Below are positions 1-8,244 of a stretch of 64,000 bases of DNA, piece by piece. Position numbers and translations under genes: made by a program. This stretch comes from Belnapia arida (GTDB lineage Bacteria > Pseudomonadota > Alphaproteobacteria > Acetobacterales > Acetobacteraceae): contig NZ_JAETWB010000006.1 in assembly GCF_016773205.1 (NCBI RefSeq), positions 62,001 to 126,000 of the forward strand, written 5' to 3'. The notes beneath the pieces were generated by a model. The model was not told the DNA's origin and did no database searches. It saw nothing but the letters and a program-made list of their open reading frames with translations. The first letter of the stretch is position 1; the number at the start of each line of letters is the position of its first letter.

Positions 1-1054
1 CCGTCACCACGCCATGAAGGGTGCGGAGTTCCTGCTCCGTCACCTCACCGCGCTCGAACCAGTGGCGGAGGTTGCGGACCATGTTCGCCCGCTTCTTCTC
101 CGGCTCGAGAAAGCCTGAGGCGTCCAGCTCGCCGATCAGCCGGTCGAGGAAGGCCTCGAGCAATCCCTTGCTGGCGACCGTCGTGCCGTTGGTGACGAGG
201 CGGCGGGAGGGCGTCGTCTCGCGGGCCGTCCACCACTCATAGGCGAAGATCATCACCGCCTGGGCGAGGTTCAGCGACATATGCGCCGGGTTCAGCGGGT
301 AGCGGACCAGCGTGTCGGCATGGGCCATGTCGTCGGCCTCGAGGCCGGCGCGCTCCGGGCCGAAGAGCACGGCGCAGCGCAGGCCACGCTCGTTGACCTC
401 CCGCACATCCTCGGCCGCGGCGCGGGCGGTGCGCAGCGGCTTGATCATGTGGCGCGGGCGCGGGCAGGTGGCGAACACGCGGTGGCAATCGGCGATGGCG
501 CTCGGCACGTCCGGGAAGACCTGCACGGCATCGAGGATGGCATCGGCGCCGGAGGCGGTGCGCCAGGCGCGGTCCTGCGGCCAGCCATCGCGCGGCGCGA
601 CCAGGCGGAGGTGGAAGAGCCCGCCATTCGCCATGGCACGGGCGGTGGTGCCGATATTCTCGGCGAGTTGCGGGCGGACGAGGACGACGACGGGGCTCTC
701 GCCCGGCGCCGGTTGCAGCTTCGCCGCCGGCTTGCCGCCGCGGGTCCAGGCATCGGGCACCACGCGGTGGATGCCGAGGGCGAAGGCGAGCGGCGCATGC
801 AGCCGCCACCCCTCCCCTGCCCGCTCGGCGACCAGGGCGAGCGGCTCCTCCGGCATGTCGGCCTCGAGCGCCGCGGCCAGTTCGGCGGCGAGCGCCCGGT
901 ACTCGGCGATGGGCTGCCCCGCCGCCGCTGCGAGGGCCGCCTCGGTCGCGGTGCAGCCCGGCGCGTCGAGATGGGCGCGGAACCAGGCGCGCTTCGGGTC
1001 GGTCAGGGCGATGCGCTTCAGCGCATCCATCCAGTCCTCGGCGGAGTGGCTCAC
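1..1054 (-). CDS. trmJ: TrmJ-like tRNA/rRNA ribose methyltransferase with N-terminal extension (3' end outside window)
   Basis: SPOUT-class (TrmH/TrmJ) RNA 2'-O-methyltransferase, expected to methylate a tRNA ribose with SAM. The SPOUT core begins near residue 118 with VVVLVRPQLAENIGTTARAM. It continues with the FGPERAGLEADD loop and the C-terminal knot NPAHMSLNLAQAV, all typical of TrmJ. The frame is open to the window edge, so at least 351 codons are present and the C-terminus is missing. I chose the GTG at 1054 because it overlaps the cysS stop as GTGA, which implies translational coupling. That start adds about 115 residues ahead of the usual TrmJ start. The extension contains a helix-rich, HTH-like segment (GCTATEAALAAAAGQ then YRALAAELAAAL). 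The first ATG is codon 9, so the extension holds either way. Confidence 0.85.
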   Translation of the reverse strand, partial: MSHSAEDWMDALKRIALTDPKRAWFRAHLDAPGCTATEAALAAAAGQPIAEYRALAAELAAALEADMPEEPLALVAERAGEGWRLHAPLAFALGIHRVVPDAWTRGGKPAAKLQPAPGESPVVVLVRPQLAENIGTTARAMANGGLFHLRLVAPRDGWPQDRAWRTASGADAILDAVQVFPDVPSAIADCHRVFATCPRPRHMIKPLRTARAAAEDVREVNERGLRCAVLFGPERAGLEADDMAHADTLVRYPLNPAHMSLNLAQAVMIFAYEWWTARETTPSRRLVTNGTTVASKGLLEAFLDRLIGELDASGFLEPEKKRANMVRNLRHWFERGEVTEQELRTLHGVVT

Positions 1055-2478
1055 GCCCGCCGCCAGGTGGTGCCCTGCGGGCCATCCTCCAGCAGGACAC
1101 CCTTGGCCTTCAGCGCGTCGCGGATGCGGTCCGCCTCGGCGAAGTCCCGCGCCTTGCGGGCGGCAAGGCGGTCGGCGATGGCCTGCTCCACCCACCCCGT
1201 ATCTTCGCCGCCGCGCAGCCAGGCCTCGGGGTCGGAGGGGTGCAGGCCGATCAGCGCGGCGGCCTCGCGGAAGGCCTCCGCGGCAAGGCCGGCGACGACA
1301 GGCCAGGGCTTGCCGATGCGGTGCAGCACCGAAGTCGCGCTCCCGCCGACGCTGGCGACGTTTTCCAGGGTACGCAGGTCGCGCAGCCGGGCGAGTGCCA
1401 GCGGCGTGTTGAGGTCATCGAGCAGCGGCTCCAACGCCCAGTCCACCATGGCATCGCGCGTCATCTTGTGCCCATCGGCTGGCGCCACGGCGCGGGCGAG
1501 CATGGCATAGCCGTCGTCCAGCTCCGCCTTCGCCTCATCCAGCCCGGCGAAGGTGAAGTCGAGGTCGGCGCGGTAATGGGTGCGCAGCAGCAGCAGACGG
1601 AAAGCCTCTCCAGCCCAGGCTCCGCGGGCCAGGATGTCGCGCACGGTGAGGAAGTTGCCGAGCGACTTCGACATCTTCTCGCCGTCGACGCGCAGCATGC
1701 CGTTGTGCAGCCAGACATTCGCCATCCGCGGCGTGCCGAAGGCGCAGCGGCTCTGCGCCAGCTCGTTCTCATGGTGCGGGAAGATCAGGTCATGGCCGCC
1801 GCCATGAATGTCGAAGACCTCGCCCAGCGCCTGCCAGGACATGGCCGAGCACTCAATATGCCAGCCGGGCCGGCCGCGGCCCCAGGGGCTGTCCCATCCG
1901 GGCGTTGCCTCGTCCGAGGGTTTCCACAGCACGAAGTCGCCCGGGTCCCGCTTGTAGGGCGCGACATCGACCCGTGCGCCCGCCACCAGCTCATCCGGGC
2001 TGCGGCCGGAGAGCGTGCCGTATTCCGGGAAAGAGGGCACGCTGAACAGCACATGGCCCTCGGCGGCATAGGCATGGCCACGGGCGATCAGGCGCTCGAT
2101 AAGCGCAATCATCGGCGCGATGGATTGCGTCGCGCGCGGCTCCTCATCCGGCGGCAGGGCACCAAGCGCCGCCATGTCGGTGTGGAAGTCGGTCGTGGTG
2201 CGGGCGGTGATGGCGCCGATCGGCTCGCCGCTCTCGGCCGCGCGCGCGTTGATCTTGTCGTCCACGTCGGTGACGTTGCGGACATAGGTGAGGCGCGGAT
2301 AGAGCCGCCGCAGCAGCCGGGCGAGCGTGTCGAAGACCACCACCGGCCGCGCATTCCCGAGATGCGCCAGGTCGTAGACGGTTGGGCCGCAGACGTAGAG
2401 CCGCACATGGCCGGGATCGATCGGCACGAATTCCTCTTTCGTGCGTGTCAGGCTGTTGTGCAAGTGGAACTGGGTCAT
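1051..2478 (-). CDS. cysS: Cysteinyl-tRNA synthetase
   Basis: Charges tRNA-Cys with cysteine in the cytoplasm (class I synthetase, normally monomeric and zinc-binding). The 475-residue length fits the family. Visible marks are the early zinc ligand in YVCGPT (C30), the HIGH-type signature HLGN at 39-42, the second zinc cysteine in HIECSAM, and KMSKSLGN followed by FLTVRDIL. The C-terminus ends with a basic tail matching the usual DALKAKG-V-LEDGPQGT-W motif. It is transcribed leftward after gltX with a 130-base gap, and its stop overlaps the start of the TrmJ-like gene. Confidence 0.97.
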   Translation of the reverse strand: MTQFHLHNSLTRTKEEFVPIDPGHVRLYVCGPTVYDLAHLGNARPVVVFDTLARLLRRLYPRLTYVRNVTDVDDKINARAAESGEPIGAITARTTTDFHTDMAALGALPPDEEPRATQSIAPMIALIERLIARGHAYAAEGHVLFSVPSFPEYGTLSGRSPDELVAGARVDVAPYKRDPGDFVLWKPSDEATPGWDSPWGRGRPGWHIECSAMSWQALGEVFDIHGGGHDLIFPHHENELAQSRCAFGTPRMANVWLHNGMLRVDGEKMSKSLGNFLTVRDILARGAWAGEAFRLLLLRTHYRADLDFTFAGLDEAKAELDDGYAMLARAVAPADGHKMTRDAMVDWALEPLLDDLNTPLALARLRDLRTLENVASVGGSATSVLHRIGKPWPVVAGLAAEAFREAAALIGLHPSDPEAWLRGGEDTGWVEQAIADRLAARKARDFAEADRIRDALKAKGVLLEDGPQGTTWRRA

Positions 2479-2608
2479 CGAGGGGTCCGTCGTCGCAAGG
2501 GGGCACGCAGCCGAGGCCGCGGGTCGGGCCCGCGGGCGGGGAGATTCAGCAGCGGCAGCGACAGGCCTTGGACATCGCTGACATTCTAGGCCGGCCGCAG
2601 CCGGAAGC

Positions 2609-3943
2609 TCAACCCTCCGCGCCGAGCTTCAACCGCAAAGCCGCCCGCTCCCGCCCGATCAGCGGCAGCAGGACCTTGAGGTCGGGCCCATGATCCTCGC
2701 CGGTCAGCGCCAGGCGGAGCGGCAGGAACAGCGCCTTGCCCTTGCGACCGGTGGACTGCTTCAGCGCCTCGGTCCAGACGCCCCAGGTCGCGGCGTCCCA
2801 GGGCTCCGGCGGCAGGGCAGCGAGGGCGGCTCGGAGGAACTCCCCCTCCCCCGGCTGGACCGGCGGGACGATGCTGCCGCGCACCACCTCGAACCAGGGC
2901 TTGGCCTCGCCGAGCAGGTCGAGGTTGCCGCGCACCGCAAGCCAGAAGTCCTCGTCGGCGCCCGCAGGAAGCTGCGCCCTTACCGCCTCGAAGGGCAGCT
3001 CATGCAGGTGCTTCCGGTTCAGGGCGAGCAGCTGCTGCACGTCGAACCGCGCGGCGGAGCGGGAGATGGCGGTCAGCGCGAAGCCCGGCACCAGCTCCGC
3101 CGGCATCCCGGGCGCCGGGTCGGTCGAGGTGCCGAGGGCGGCGAGGTAGCCGGCCAGCGCCGCAGGCTCCACCCCGTCGCGGCGGAGCTGGCGGAGGGAC
3201 AGGCTGCCGAGGCGCTTGGAAAGCGGCCCGCCATCCGCATCGGTCAGCAGCGGCAGATGGGCGAAGGAAAGCGCCTGCGGCCGGCCGCCGAGTGCCTCCC
3301 AGATATCGAGCTGCACGCCCGTATTGGTCACATGGTCCTCGCCGCGGATGATATGCGTCACCCGGCTGTCGAGGTCGTCCACCACCGAGGTGAAGGTATA
3401 GAGCGGCGAGCCATCGGCGCGGATCAGCACGGGGTCGGAGAGGCTGGAGAGCTTCACCGCGCGCCGCCCGAGCACGCCATCCTCCCACTCGCGCTGGAGG
3501 CCGCTCAGCTTGAAGCGCCAATAGGGCCGCTTGCCATTGGCCAGCGCCCGCTCGTACTGCTCCTGCGTCATTTTGAGGGCGCCGCGGTCATAGAGCGGCG
3601 GCCGGCCCTGCTTAAGGCGAAGCTCCCGCTTGTAGCGCAGCTCTTCCTCGCTCTCGAAGCAGGGGTAGAGATGGCCGGATGCCTTCAGCCGCTCGGCCGC
3701 CGCGGCATAGAGCGGCAGGCGGTCGGACTGGCGGAAGCTCTCGTCCCAGTCGAGGCCGAGCCAGCGGAGGTCCTCCTGCAAGGCCTCGGCATACTCCGCC
3801 TTGGAGCGCTCCAGGTCCGTATCGTCGAGCCGCAGCAGCACCGTGCCGCCGCGCTGCCGGGCGAAGAGCCAGTTCACCAGCGCGGCGCGGGCATTGCCGA
3901 CATGCAGCAGTCCGGTCGGCGAGGGGGCGAAGCGGAGCTTCAT
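2609..3943 (-). CDS. gltX: Glutamyl-tRNA synthetase (second, GluRS2-like)
   Basis: Class I synthetase that loads glutamate on tRNA-Glu and/or tRNA-Gln. It opens with RFAPSPTGLLHVGNARAA (HIGH region) and carries a KMSKS-like PLSKRLGSLSL. At 444 residues it is slightly short, and the KMSKS block is the diverged SKR type. Many alphaproteobacteria have two GluRS paralogues, one often devoted to mischarging tRNA-Gln for GatCAB to amidate. The placement beside cysS and the diverged KMSKS fit this second type, but specificity cannot be read from the sequence. Its ATG overlaps the stop of the upstream small ORF (ATGA at 3940-3943). Confidence 0.95.
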   Translation of the reverse strand: MKLRFAPSPTGLLHVGNARAALVNWLFARQRGGTVLLRLDDTDLERSKAEYAEALQEDLRWLGLDWDESFRQSDRLPLYAAAAERLKASGHLYPCFESEEELRYKRELRLKQGRPPLYDRGALKMTQEQYERALANGKRPYWRFKLSGLQREWEDGVLGRRAVKLSSLSDPVLIRADGSPLYTFTSVVDDLDSRVTHIIRGEDHVTNTGVQLDIWEALGGRPQALSFAHLPLLTDADGGPLSKRLGSLSLRQLRRDGVEPAALAGYLAALGTSTDPAPGMPAELVPGFALTAISRSAARFDVQQLLALNRKHLHELPFEAVRAQLPAGADEDFWLAVRGNLDLLGEAKPWFEVVRGSIVPPVQPGEGEFLRAALAALPPEPWDAATWGVWTEALKQSTGRKGKALFLPLRLALTGEDHGPDLKVLLPLIGRERAALRLKLGAEG

Positions 3944-4233
3944 GCCCGGTGGCCCCGCGGCTCGAGTATCAGGTAGTCGGTCTCCGCCTTGCGGCAGGCG
4001 GGGGTGGCGATGCCATGCGCCGCCCAGGCCTCATGGTTGAAGCCGGGGGTGCGGGCATATTCGCCGAAGCTGCGATACATCTCTCTCAATTCCTCGGCGG
4101 AGCCGGTCTCGGCCCGCAAATCCTCGATCTGGGCGCGGATGAAGCGGCGGGCATACTCCGCGGCGGCCTCCGCTCCGGCGACGCCCTCGACCGTCCACCC
4201 CCCCATTCGGCCGTTCCTTGTCCGGTTCGCCAT
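3940..4233 (-). CDS. Small protein of unknown function, paralogue of the adjacent upstream gene
   Basis: A 97-residue soluble protein with no family I recognise. The central block (YARRFIRAQIEDLRAETG, then a SFGEYA motif) aligns with its upstream neighbour at 4261-4653, so the two are probably an old tandem duplication. The C-terminus is rich in aromatic and charged residues and has no membrane segment. It overlaps the gltX start by four bases, so it is probably co-translated. Three codons after the start it is strongly basic (MANRTRNGR). Coding is supported by the ATGA overlap and the paralogy. Confidence 0.7.
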   Translation of the reverse strand: MANRTRNGRMGGWTVEGVAGAEAAAEYARRFIRAQIEDLRAETGSAEELREMYRSFGEYARTPGFNHEAWAAHGIATPACRKAETDYLILEPRGHRA

Positions 4234-4260
4234 AATCCCCGCAGCGAATGGCGTGAAGGC

Positions 4261-4653
4261 TCACCCTTCCTCCTCGTCCGTCTCATCCTCGTCCCGGCGG
4301 GGGTCGAGGGCACGCCAATTCCGGTCCTCGGCATCGCGCACCGGCTGGGCGGCGAAGTCGGCAAGTTCCGTGGCGCTGGTCCAGGCCTGCTCGCCGGCAC
4401 CCTGCACCTCGGCATCCTCGCCGAAGGCGAACCAACTGGCGATCACCTCGTCCGGCGTCATCCCGGCGGCGCGGGAGCGCTCCAGGCTGTCTCGCACGTA
4501 GCGGCGGGCGAAGGCATTGGCATGCTCCAGGGTGCGGAAGCCGGTGACGGTCTCGACCGGTTCGGAGCCGTTGGCACCCGAGAGGTCCATGATCCGCACC
4601 GAAAGCCCGGTCTGGAGGAATGGGTTCGGGCGGAAGATGGGGTCGTCGCTCAT
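4261..4653 (-). CDS. Small acidic-tailed protein of unknown function, paralogue of its downstream neighbour
   Basis: A 130-residue protein, first gene of the leftward gltX-cysS-trmJ run. Residues 40-80 (ANAFARRYVRDSLERSR, then WFAFGEDAEV) share spacing and identities with the 97-residue protein downstream: an ARR-aromatic-hydrophobic-R block and a FGE block about 25 residues later. The C-terminus is very acidic (DPRRDEDETDEEEG). There is no signal peptide or membrane helix. I do not recognise the family. The 27-base gap to the next gene suggests one transcript. The promoter should lie in 4654-4763, shared with the divergent methyltransferase. Confidence 0.7.
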   Translation of the reverse strand: MSDDPIFRPNPFLQTGLSVRIMDLSGANGSEPVETVTGFRTLEHANAFARRYVRDSLERSRAAGMTPDEVIASWFAFGEDAEVQGAGEQAWTSATELADFAAQPVRDAEDRNWRALDPRRDEDETDEEEG

Positions 4654-4763
4654 GGCCGGAAGCTAGGGACGGGGCCGGCCAGGGTCAACGCGGCCGCCAT
4701 GCTGGACCGGCCGCCGTGCCGCATGATAGCTCGCCGTGGCCGATCACGCCGAGCGGAGCACGC

Positions 4764-5504
4764 ATGAGCCTCCAGTTGAACTATGTCCAAAGCTACGCGG
4801 CCATGGTCCGTGCCTACCTCGCGGCTTTCCCGGAGGATGAGGCGGTCGCCCGCTCGGTCGGCGGCAATCTCGAGCTGTTCGGCGTGCTGGAGCACAGCCT
4901 GCTCCGGCAATACGGCCTGAGGGAGGACAGCCGCGTCGTCGATGTCGGCTGCGGCGCCGGCCGGCTGGCGGCGCAGCTCCGGCGCTATCCGCCGCTGCGC
5001 TATCTCGGCCTCGATGTGGTGCCGGAACTGCTCGACTATTGCCGGCGGAAGATGGCCCGGCCCGACTTCCGGCTGGAGCTGAGCCAGGGCAACCGCATCC
5101 CGCTGGCCGATGGCGAGGCGGATCTCGTCACCTTCTTCTCTGTCTTCACCCATCTCCTGCATGAGGAATCCTACGTCTACCTGCAGGAATGCGCCCGGGT
5201 GCTGGCGCCGGGCGGGCGGGTGATCTTCTCCTTCTTCGAATTCGCCGTCGAAGCTCAGTGGAGCGTCTTCGAGGGCAATGTCGATTGGGTGCGCAAGCGC
5301 TCCTATCTCGGCCATATCAACGTCTTCATGCATGCGGACGACTTGCGGCTCTGGGCCAGGCGCCTCGGCTTCACCGTCATCGCCATGGAGCGGGGCGACA
5401 AGGCAAGCATCGCCATCACCGCGGAGACGGCGACCGAGGCGGTGCCGGCCGGGCAGCGGGCCCTGGGCCAGTCCTATTGCGTGCTGGAGAAGCCAAGGGC
5501 GTAA
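4764..5504 (+). CDS. Class I SAM-dependent methyltransferase
   Basis: A 246-residue Rossmann methyltransferase. Motif I is VVDVGCGAGRLA (about residues 57-68), with an acidic motif II in YLGLDVVPELLDYC and a motif IV-like DLVTFFSVFTHL. The ARVLAPGGRVIFSFFEF block is typical of the Methyltransf_11/25 group, where the substrate is usually a small molecule or sugar and cannot be inferred here. The frame stays open 48 codons upstream, but the ATG at 4764 gives the natural MSLQLNYVQSY start just before conserved sequence. It is divergent from the gltX run and followed by an AT-rich 80-base gap. Confidence 0.85.
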   Translation: MSLQLNYVQSYAAMVRAYLAAFPEDEAVARSVGGNLELFGVLEHSLLRQYGLREDSRVVDVGCGAGRLAAQLRRYPPLRYLGLDVVPELLDYCRRKMARPDFRLELSQGNRIPLADGEADLVTFFSVFTHLLHEESYVYLQECARVLAPGGRVIFSFFEFAVEAQWSVFEGNVDWVRKRSYLGHINVFMHADDLRLWARRLGFTVIAMERGDKASIAITAETATEAVPAGQRALGQSYCVLEKPRA

Positions 5505-5584
5505 AAATTTTCACCGATTGGTTACGGGCATGGACCGGGCCGTCAGTACACGATATTGAAATGAAAACAACAGGGAGGACGGGG
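5505..5584 (+). promoter_or_regulatory. AT-rich promoter region of the FAD monooxygenase gene
   Basis: An unusually AT-rich 80-base gap for this genome, starting with a run of A and T just after the methyltransferase stop. It ends with a strong Shine-Dalgarno GGGAGGA placed seven to eight bases before the ATG at 5585. An in-frame ATG at 5561 lies upstream but lacks such a site, so 5585 is preferred as the start. No operator is evident. Confidence 0.4.
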
Positions 5585-6841
5585 ATGCGCGTCCTGGTGA
5601 TCGGCGCCGGTATCGGCGGGCTGGCAACCGCGCTCGCCCTGCATGCCGCCGGCATCGAGGTTGAGGTGCATGAGGCAGCGGCGGAAATCCGCCCGCTCGG
5701 CGTCGGCATCAACCTGCAACCTCATGCGGTGCGGGAGCTGACAGAACTCGGCCTCGGCGAGGCCCTGGCGCAGACCGGCGTTGCCACTCAGGAATTCCGC
5801 TATGCCAACCGCTTTGGCCAGACCATCTGGACAGAGCTGCGCGGCCTCGCCGCCGGCTATCGCTGGCCGCAATATTCGATCCATCGTGGGCGATTGCAGA
5901 TGTTGCTCTGGGATGCGGCGCTGGCCCGGCTCGGGCCCGGGCGGCTGCATCTCGGCCGGCGCCTCGCCGGCTTCAGCCAGGACGAGGCGGGCGTCACTGC
6001 GCAGTTCGAGGATGGCAGCGCGGCCCGCGGCGATGCGCTGGTCGGCGCCGATGGCATCCATTCCGCCGTGCGCGCCCTGCTCGTCCCCGGCGAGGGCGCG
6101 CCGCGCTGGAACGGCGCCATCCTCTGGCGCGCGGTGAGCCCGGCCCGGCCCTTCCTCAGCGGCGCCACCATGGTACAGGCGGGACACCGGGACACGAAAT
6201 TCGTCTGCTACCCGATCGGCGAGGCCCCCGGCGGGCGGATGCTGGTCAACTGGATCGCTGAGCAGCGCTTCCCGGCCACGACGCCTTGGGCACGGGAGGA
6301 CTGGAACCGTCTGGCACGCATCGAGGACTTCCTGCCGATCTTTGCCGAGTGGCGCTTCGCCTGGCTCGACGTACCGGGGCTGATCCGTGCGGCCGAGGCG
6401 GTCTACGAATTCCCCATGGTGGATCGGGACCCGCTGCCGCGCTGGCGCCAGGGCCGGGTGACCCTGCTCGGCGATGCCGCCCATCCGATGTACCCCATCG
6501 GCTCCAACGGTGCCTCCCAAGCCATACTGGATGCCCGCTTCCTTGCCTTGCAGCTGGCGAAGCATGGCGCGGTGGAGGCCGGGCTCGAAGCCTATGAGGC
6601 GGTGCGCCGGCCGGCAACGGCCGCGGTCGTCGAAGCCAATCGCGGCGACGGGCCTGACCGGGTGCTGGACCTGGTCCATACCCGCGCGCCAGACGGATTC
6701 GAGCGGCTGGAGGATGTCGTGCCCCATGCCGAGCTGGAGGCGACGATCAACGGCTACAAGCGCATCGCGGGCTTCGACCCGGCGACGCTGAACGCCCGCG
6801 AGAGCTGGAGCGTCACACCGGAACCTCGCCCGGCGGCTTAA
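5585..6841 (+). CDS. FAD-dependent aromatic monooxygenase (PhzS/3-hydroxybenzoate hydroxylase type)
   Basis: A 418-residue group A flavoprotein monooxygenase, expected to hydroxylate an aromatic or heteroaromatic substrate with NAD(P)H and O2. The N-terminal dinucleotide motif is VIGAGIGGLATAL. The DG motif is VGADGIHSAVRALL, and the FAD-ribityl GD motif is LLGDAAHPMYPIGSNGASQA. The C-terminal NGYKRIAGF stretch is typical of the PhzS-like group. It sits next to an Lrp-type regulator and the phhA-hppD pair, which suggests a link to aromatic amino acid catabolism, but the substrate is unknown. Its last 29 bases overlap the convergent regulator gene. Confidence 0.85.
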   Translation: MRVLVIGAGIGGLATALALHAAGIEVEVHEAAAEIRPLGVGINLQPHAVRELTELGLGEALAQTGVATQEFRYANRFGQTIWTELRGLAAGYRWPQYSIHRGRLQMLLWDAALARLGPGRLHLGRRLAGFSQDEAGVTAQFEDGSAARGDALVGADGIHSAVRALLVPGEGAPRWNGAILWRAVSPARPFLSGATMVQAGHRDTKFVCYPIGEAPGGRMLVNWIAEQRFPATTPWAREDWNRLARIEDFLPIFAEWRFAWLDVPGLIRAAEAVYEFPMVDRDPLPRWRQGRVTLLGDAAHPMYPIGSNGASQAILDARFLALQLAKHGAVEAGLEAYEAVRRPATAAVVEANRGDGPDRVLDLVHTRAPDGFERLEDVVPHAELEATINGYKRIAGFDPATLNARESWSVTPEPRPAA

Positions 6842-7286
6842 GCGCGGTAAGGACGAAGCTGCTGCGCGTCTCCTTCACCCCCGGCATGCGCAGCAGGGCC
6901 TTCAGCGCGAATTCGGCATAGGCCTCGAAATCCGCGGCGAGGACGTGGAGCAGGTAGTCCATCTCGCCGCTCATCGCATAAGCGGCGAGCACCTCCGGCC
7001 GCTCGGCCAGGGCCTTGTGGAAGCGGTCCACCACCTCCTCCGCATGGCTCTCCAGCGCGACCATGACGAAGGCCTGAAGAGGCAGGCCGAGCCGCGCCGG
7101 ATCGAGCACCGCGCCATAGCGTGTGATGATGCCTGCGTCTTCCAGCCGCCTGAGGCGACGCTGGCAGGGGGTCGGCGAGAGGCCGACCTGCTCGGCCAGC
7201 GCCACCACGGGCAGACGGCCATCGCGTTGCAGGGCACGCAGGATGCGACGGTCGAGCGCATCGATGTCAATGGTGGCTTTCGCCAT
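6813..7286 (-). CDS. Lrp/AsnC family transcriptional regulator, probably of phhA-hppD
   Basis: 157 residues with the standard Lrp layout. The N-terminal winged HTH has DRRILRALQRDGRLPVVALA, then LSPTPCQRRLRRLEDAG. A C-terminal RAM/effector domain follows, with the GEMDYLLHV and MPGVKETRSSFVL blocks. Family members sense amino acids as dimers or octamers. The gene is divergent from phhA across a 113-base gap that contains a perfect 13-base palindrome. Control of phenylalanine/tyrosine breakdown is therefore the simplest role (inference). Its 3' end overlaps the convergent monooxygenase gene. Confidence 0.9.
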   Translation of the reverse strand: MAKATIDIDALDRRILRALQRDGRLPVVALAEQVGLSPTPCQRRLRRLEDAGIITRYGAVLDPARLGLPLQAFVMVALESHAEEVVDRFHKALAERPEVLAAYAMSGEMDYLLHVLAADFEAYAEFALKALLRMPGVKETRSSFVLTALKPPGEVPV

Positions 7287-7302
7287 GGCGGGGCCTTTCG
7301 AT

Positions 7303-7315
7303 AGCGAATTTCGCT
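7303..7315. promoter_or_regulatory. Candidate operator: 13-base perfect palindrome between lrp-type gene and phhA
   Basis: AGCGAA-T-TTCGCT, six-base arms around a single T. It lies 17 bases upstream of the regulator ATG and about 85 bases upstream of phhA. Lrp-family sites are often AT-centred 13-15 base palindromes, so this is a plausible binding site, possibly autoregulatory. Binding is inferred only. Confidence 0.5.
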
Positions 7316-7399
7316 CACCCTATTCAGTATCTGTGTAAAGTTTGCCGGAAATCCCTCCGTGTCCCGCGCTAATCTACTGGCAATCATGGGAGGTCCGTC

Positions 7400-8233
7400 A
7401 TGGATGGGCTGATCGAAGGACTGCCGGCCGGGTTGCGGGGCGATTATGCCGCCGCCGAAGCCGATTTCACCTTGTTGCAGGATATGGCGCGCTATGCGCC
7501 GACCGATCACGCCACTTGGCGGACGCTCTACCAGCGCCAGGCAGCGCTGCTGCCGCGCCATGCCGCCGCCGCCTCCCGCACCGGCCTCGCCGCGCTCCCC
7601 TTCGCCGAGGGGGTGCCGGACTTCGCCGCCTGCTCCGCCCGGCTGCGCGCGGCCACCGGCTGGAGCCTGGTCGCTGTGCCTGGGCTCATTCCGGACGGCG
7701 CCTTCTTCGGCCATCTCGCGGCACGGCGCTTCCCCGTTACCTGCTGGATCCGCCGGCCGGAGGAGCTGGACTACATCGTCGAGCCCGACATCTTCCATGA
7801 CGCTTTCGGCCATGTGCCGCTGCTGACCCAACCGGACTTCGCTGAGTTCCTCGCCGCCTATGGCCGCCTCGGCGAGCAGGCGGCACGGATCGGCGCGCTG
7901 AAGCCGCTTGCCCGGCTGTACTGGCACATGGTCGAATTCGGCCTGATCCGGGAGAATGGCGGGCTCCGAGCCTACGGGGCCGGCATCCTCTCCTCCTCCG
8001 CCGAGACGGTGCATGCGACCGAGAGCGACCGCCCGCGGCGCCTCCGCTTCGACCCGCGCCGCGTGCTGCGAAGTGAGTATTTCATCGACGACCTGCAGCC
8101 GACCTATTTCGTCATCGAGGGCTATGCCGAGCTTTTCGCGGCGATGCAGGACCTGCCGCGTTTGCTGGCAGAAGCCCGCGATGCCGCGCCGATCGCGCCA
8201 GGCGCCGCGGCCCCCGGTGACCAACCCGTTTGA
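7400..8233 (+). CDS. phhA: Phenylalanine 4-monooxygenase (phenylalanine hydroxylase)
   Basis: Non-heme iron, pterin-dependent conversion of phenylalanine to tyrosine. The 277-residue length matches the bacterial catalytic-domain-only form, with no ACT regulatory domain. The iron facial triad is visible as H133 and H138 in PDIFHDAFGHVPLL and E179 in LYWHMVEFGL. The C-terminal YFIDDLQPTYFVIEGY block is also typical. The start has a good site (GGGAGG, eight bases upstream). It is followed by hppD after 11 bases, so phenylalanine goes to tyrosine and, after transamination, to homogentisate. Confidence 0.96.
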   Translation: MDGLIEGLPAGLRGDYAAAEADFTLLQDMARYAPTDHATWRTLYQRQAALLPRHAAAASRTGLAALPFAEGVPDFAACSARLRAATGWSLVAVPGLIPDGAFFGHLAARRFPVTCWIRRPEELDYIVEPDIFHDAFGHVPLLTQPDFAEFLAAYGRLGEQAARIGALKPLARLYWHMVEFGLIRENGGLRAYGAGILSSSAETVHATESDRPRRLRFDPRRVLRSEYFIDDLQPTYFVIEGYAELFAAMQDLPRLLAEARDAAPIAPGAAAPGDQPV

Positions 8234-8244
8234 GGAGACCGAGC

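Noticed and set aside
281..1510. Long rightward frames over cysS and the TrmJ-like gene
   Set aside because: Low-complexity Arg/Ala/Gly translations typical of antisense frames in G+C-rich DNA. The minus strand encodes clear families.
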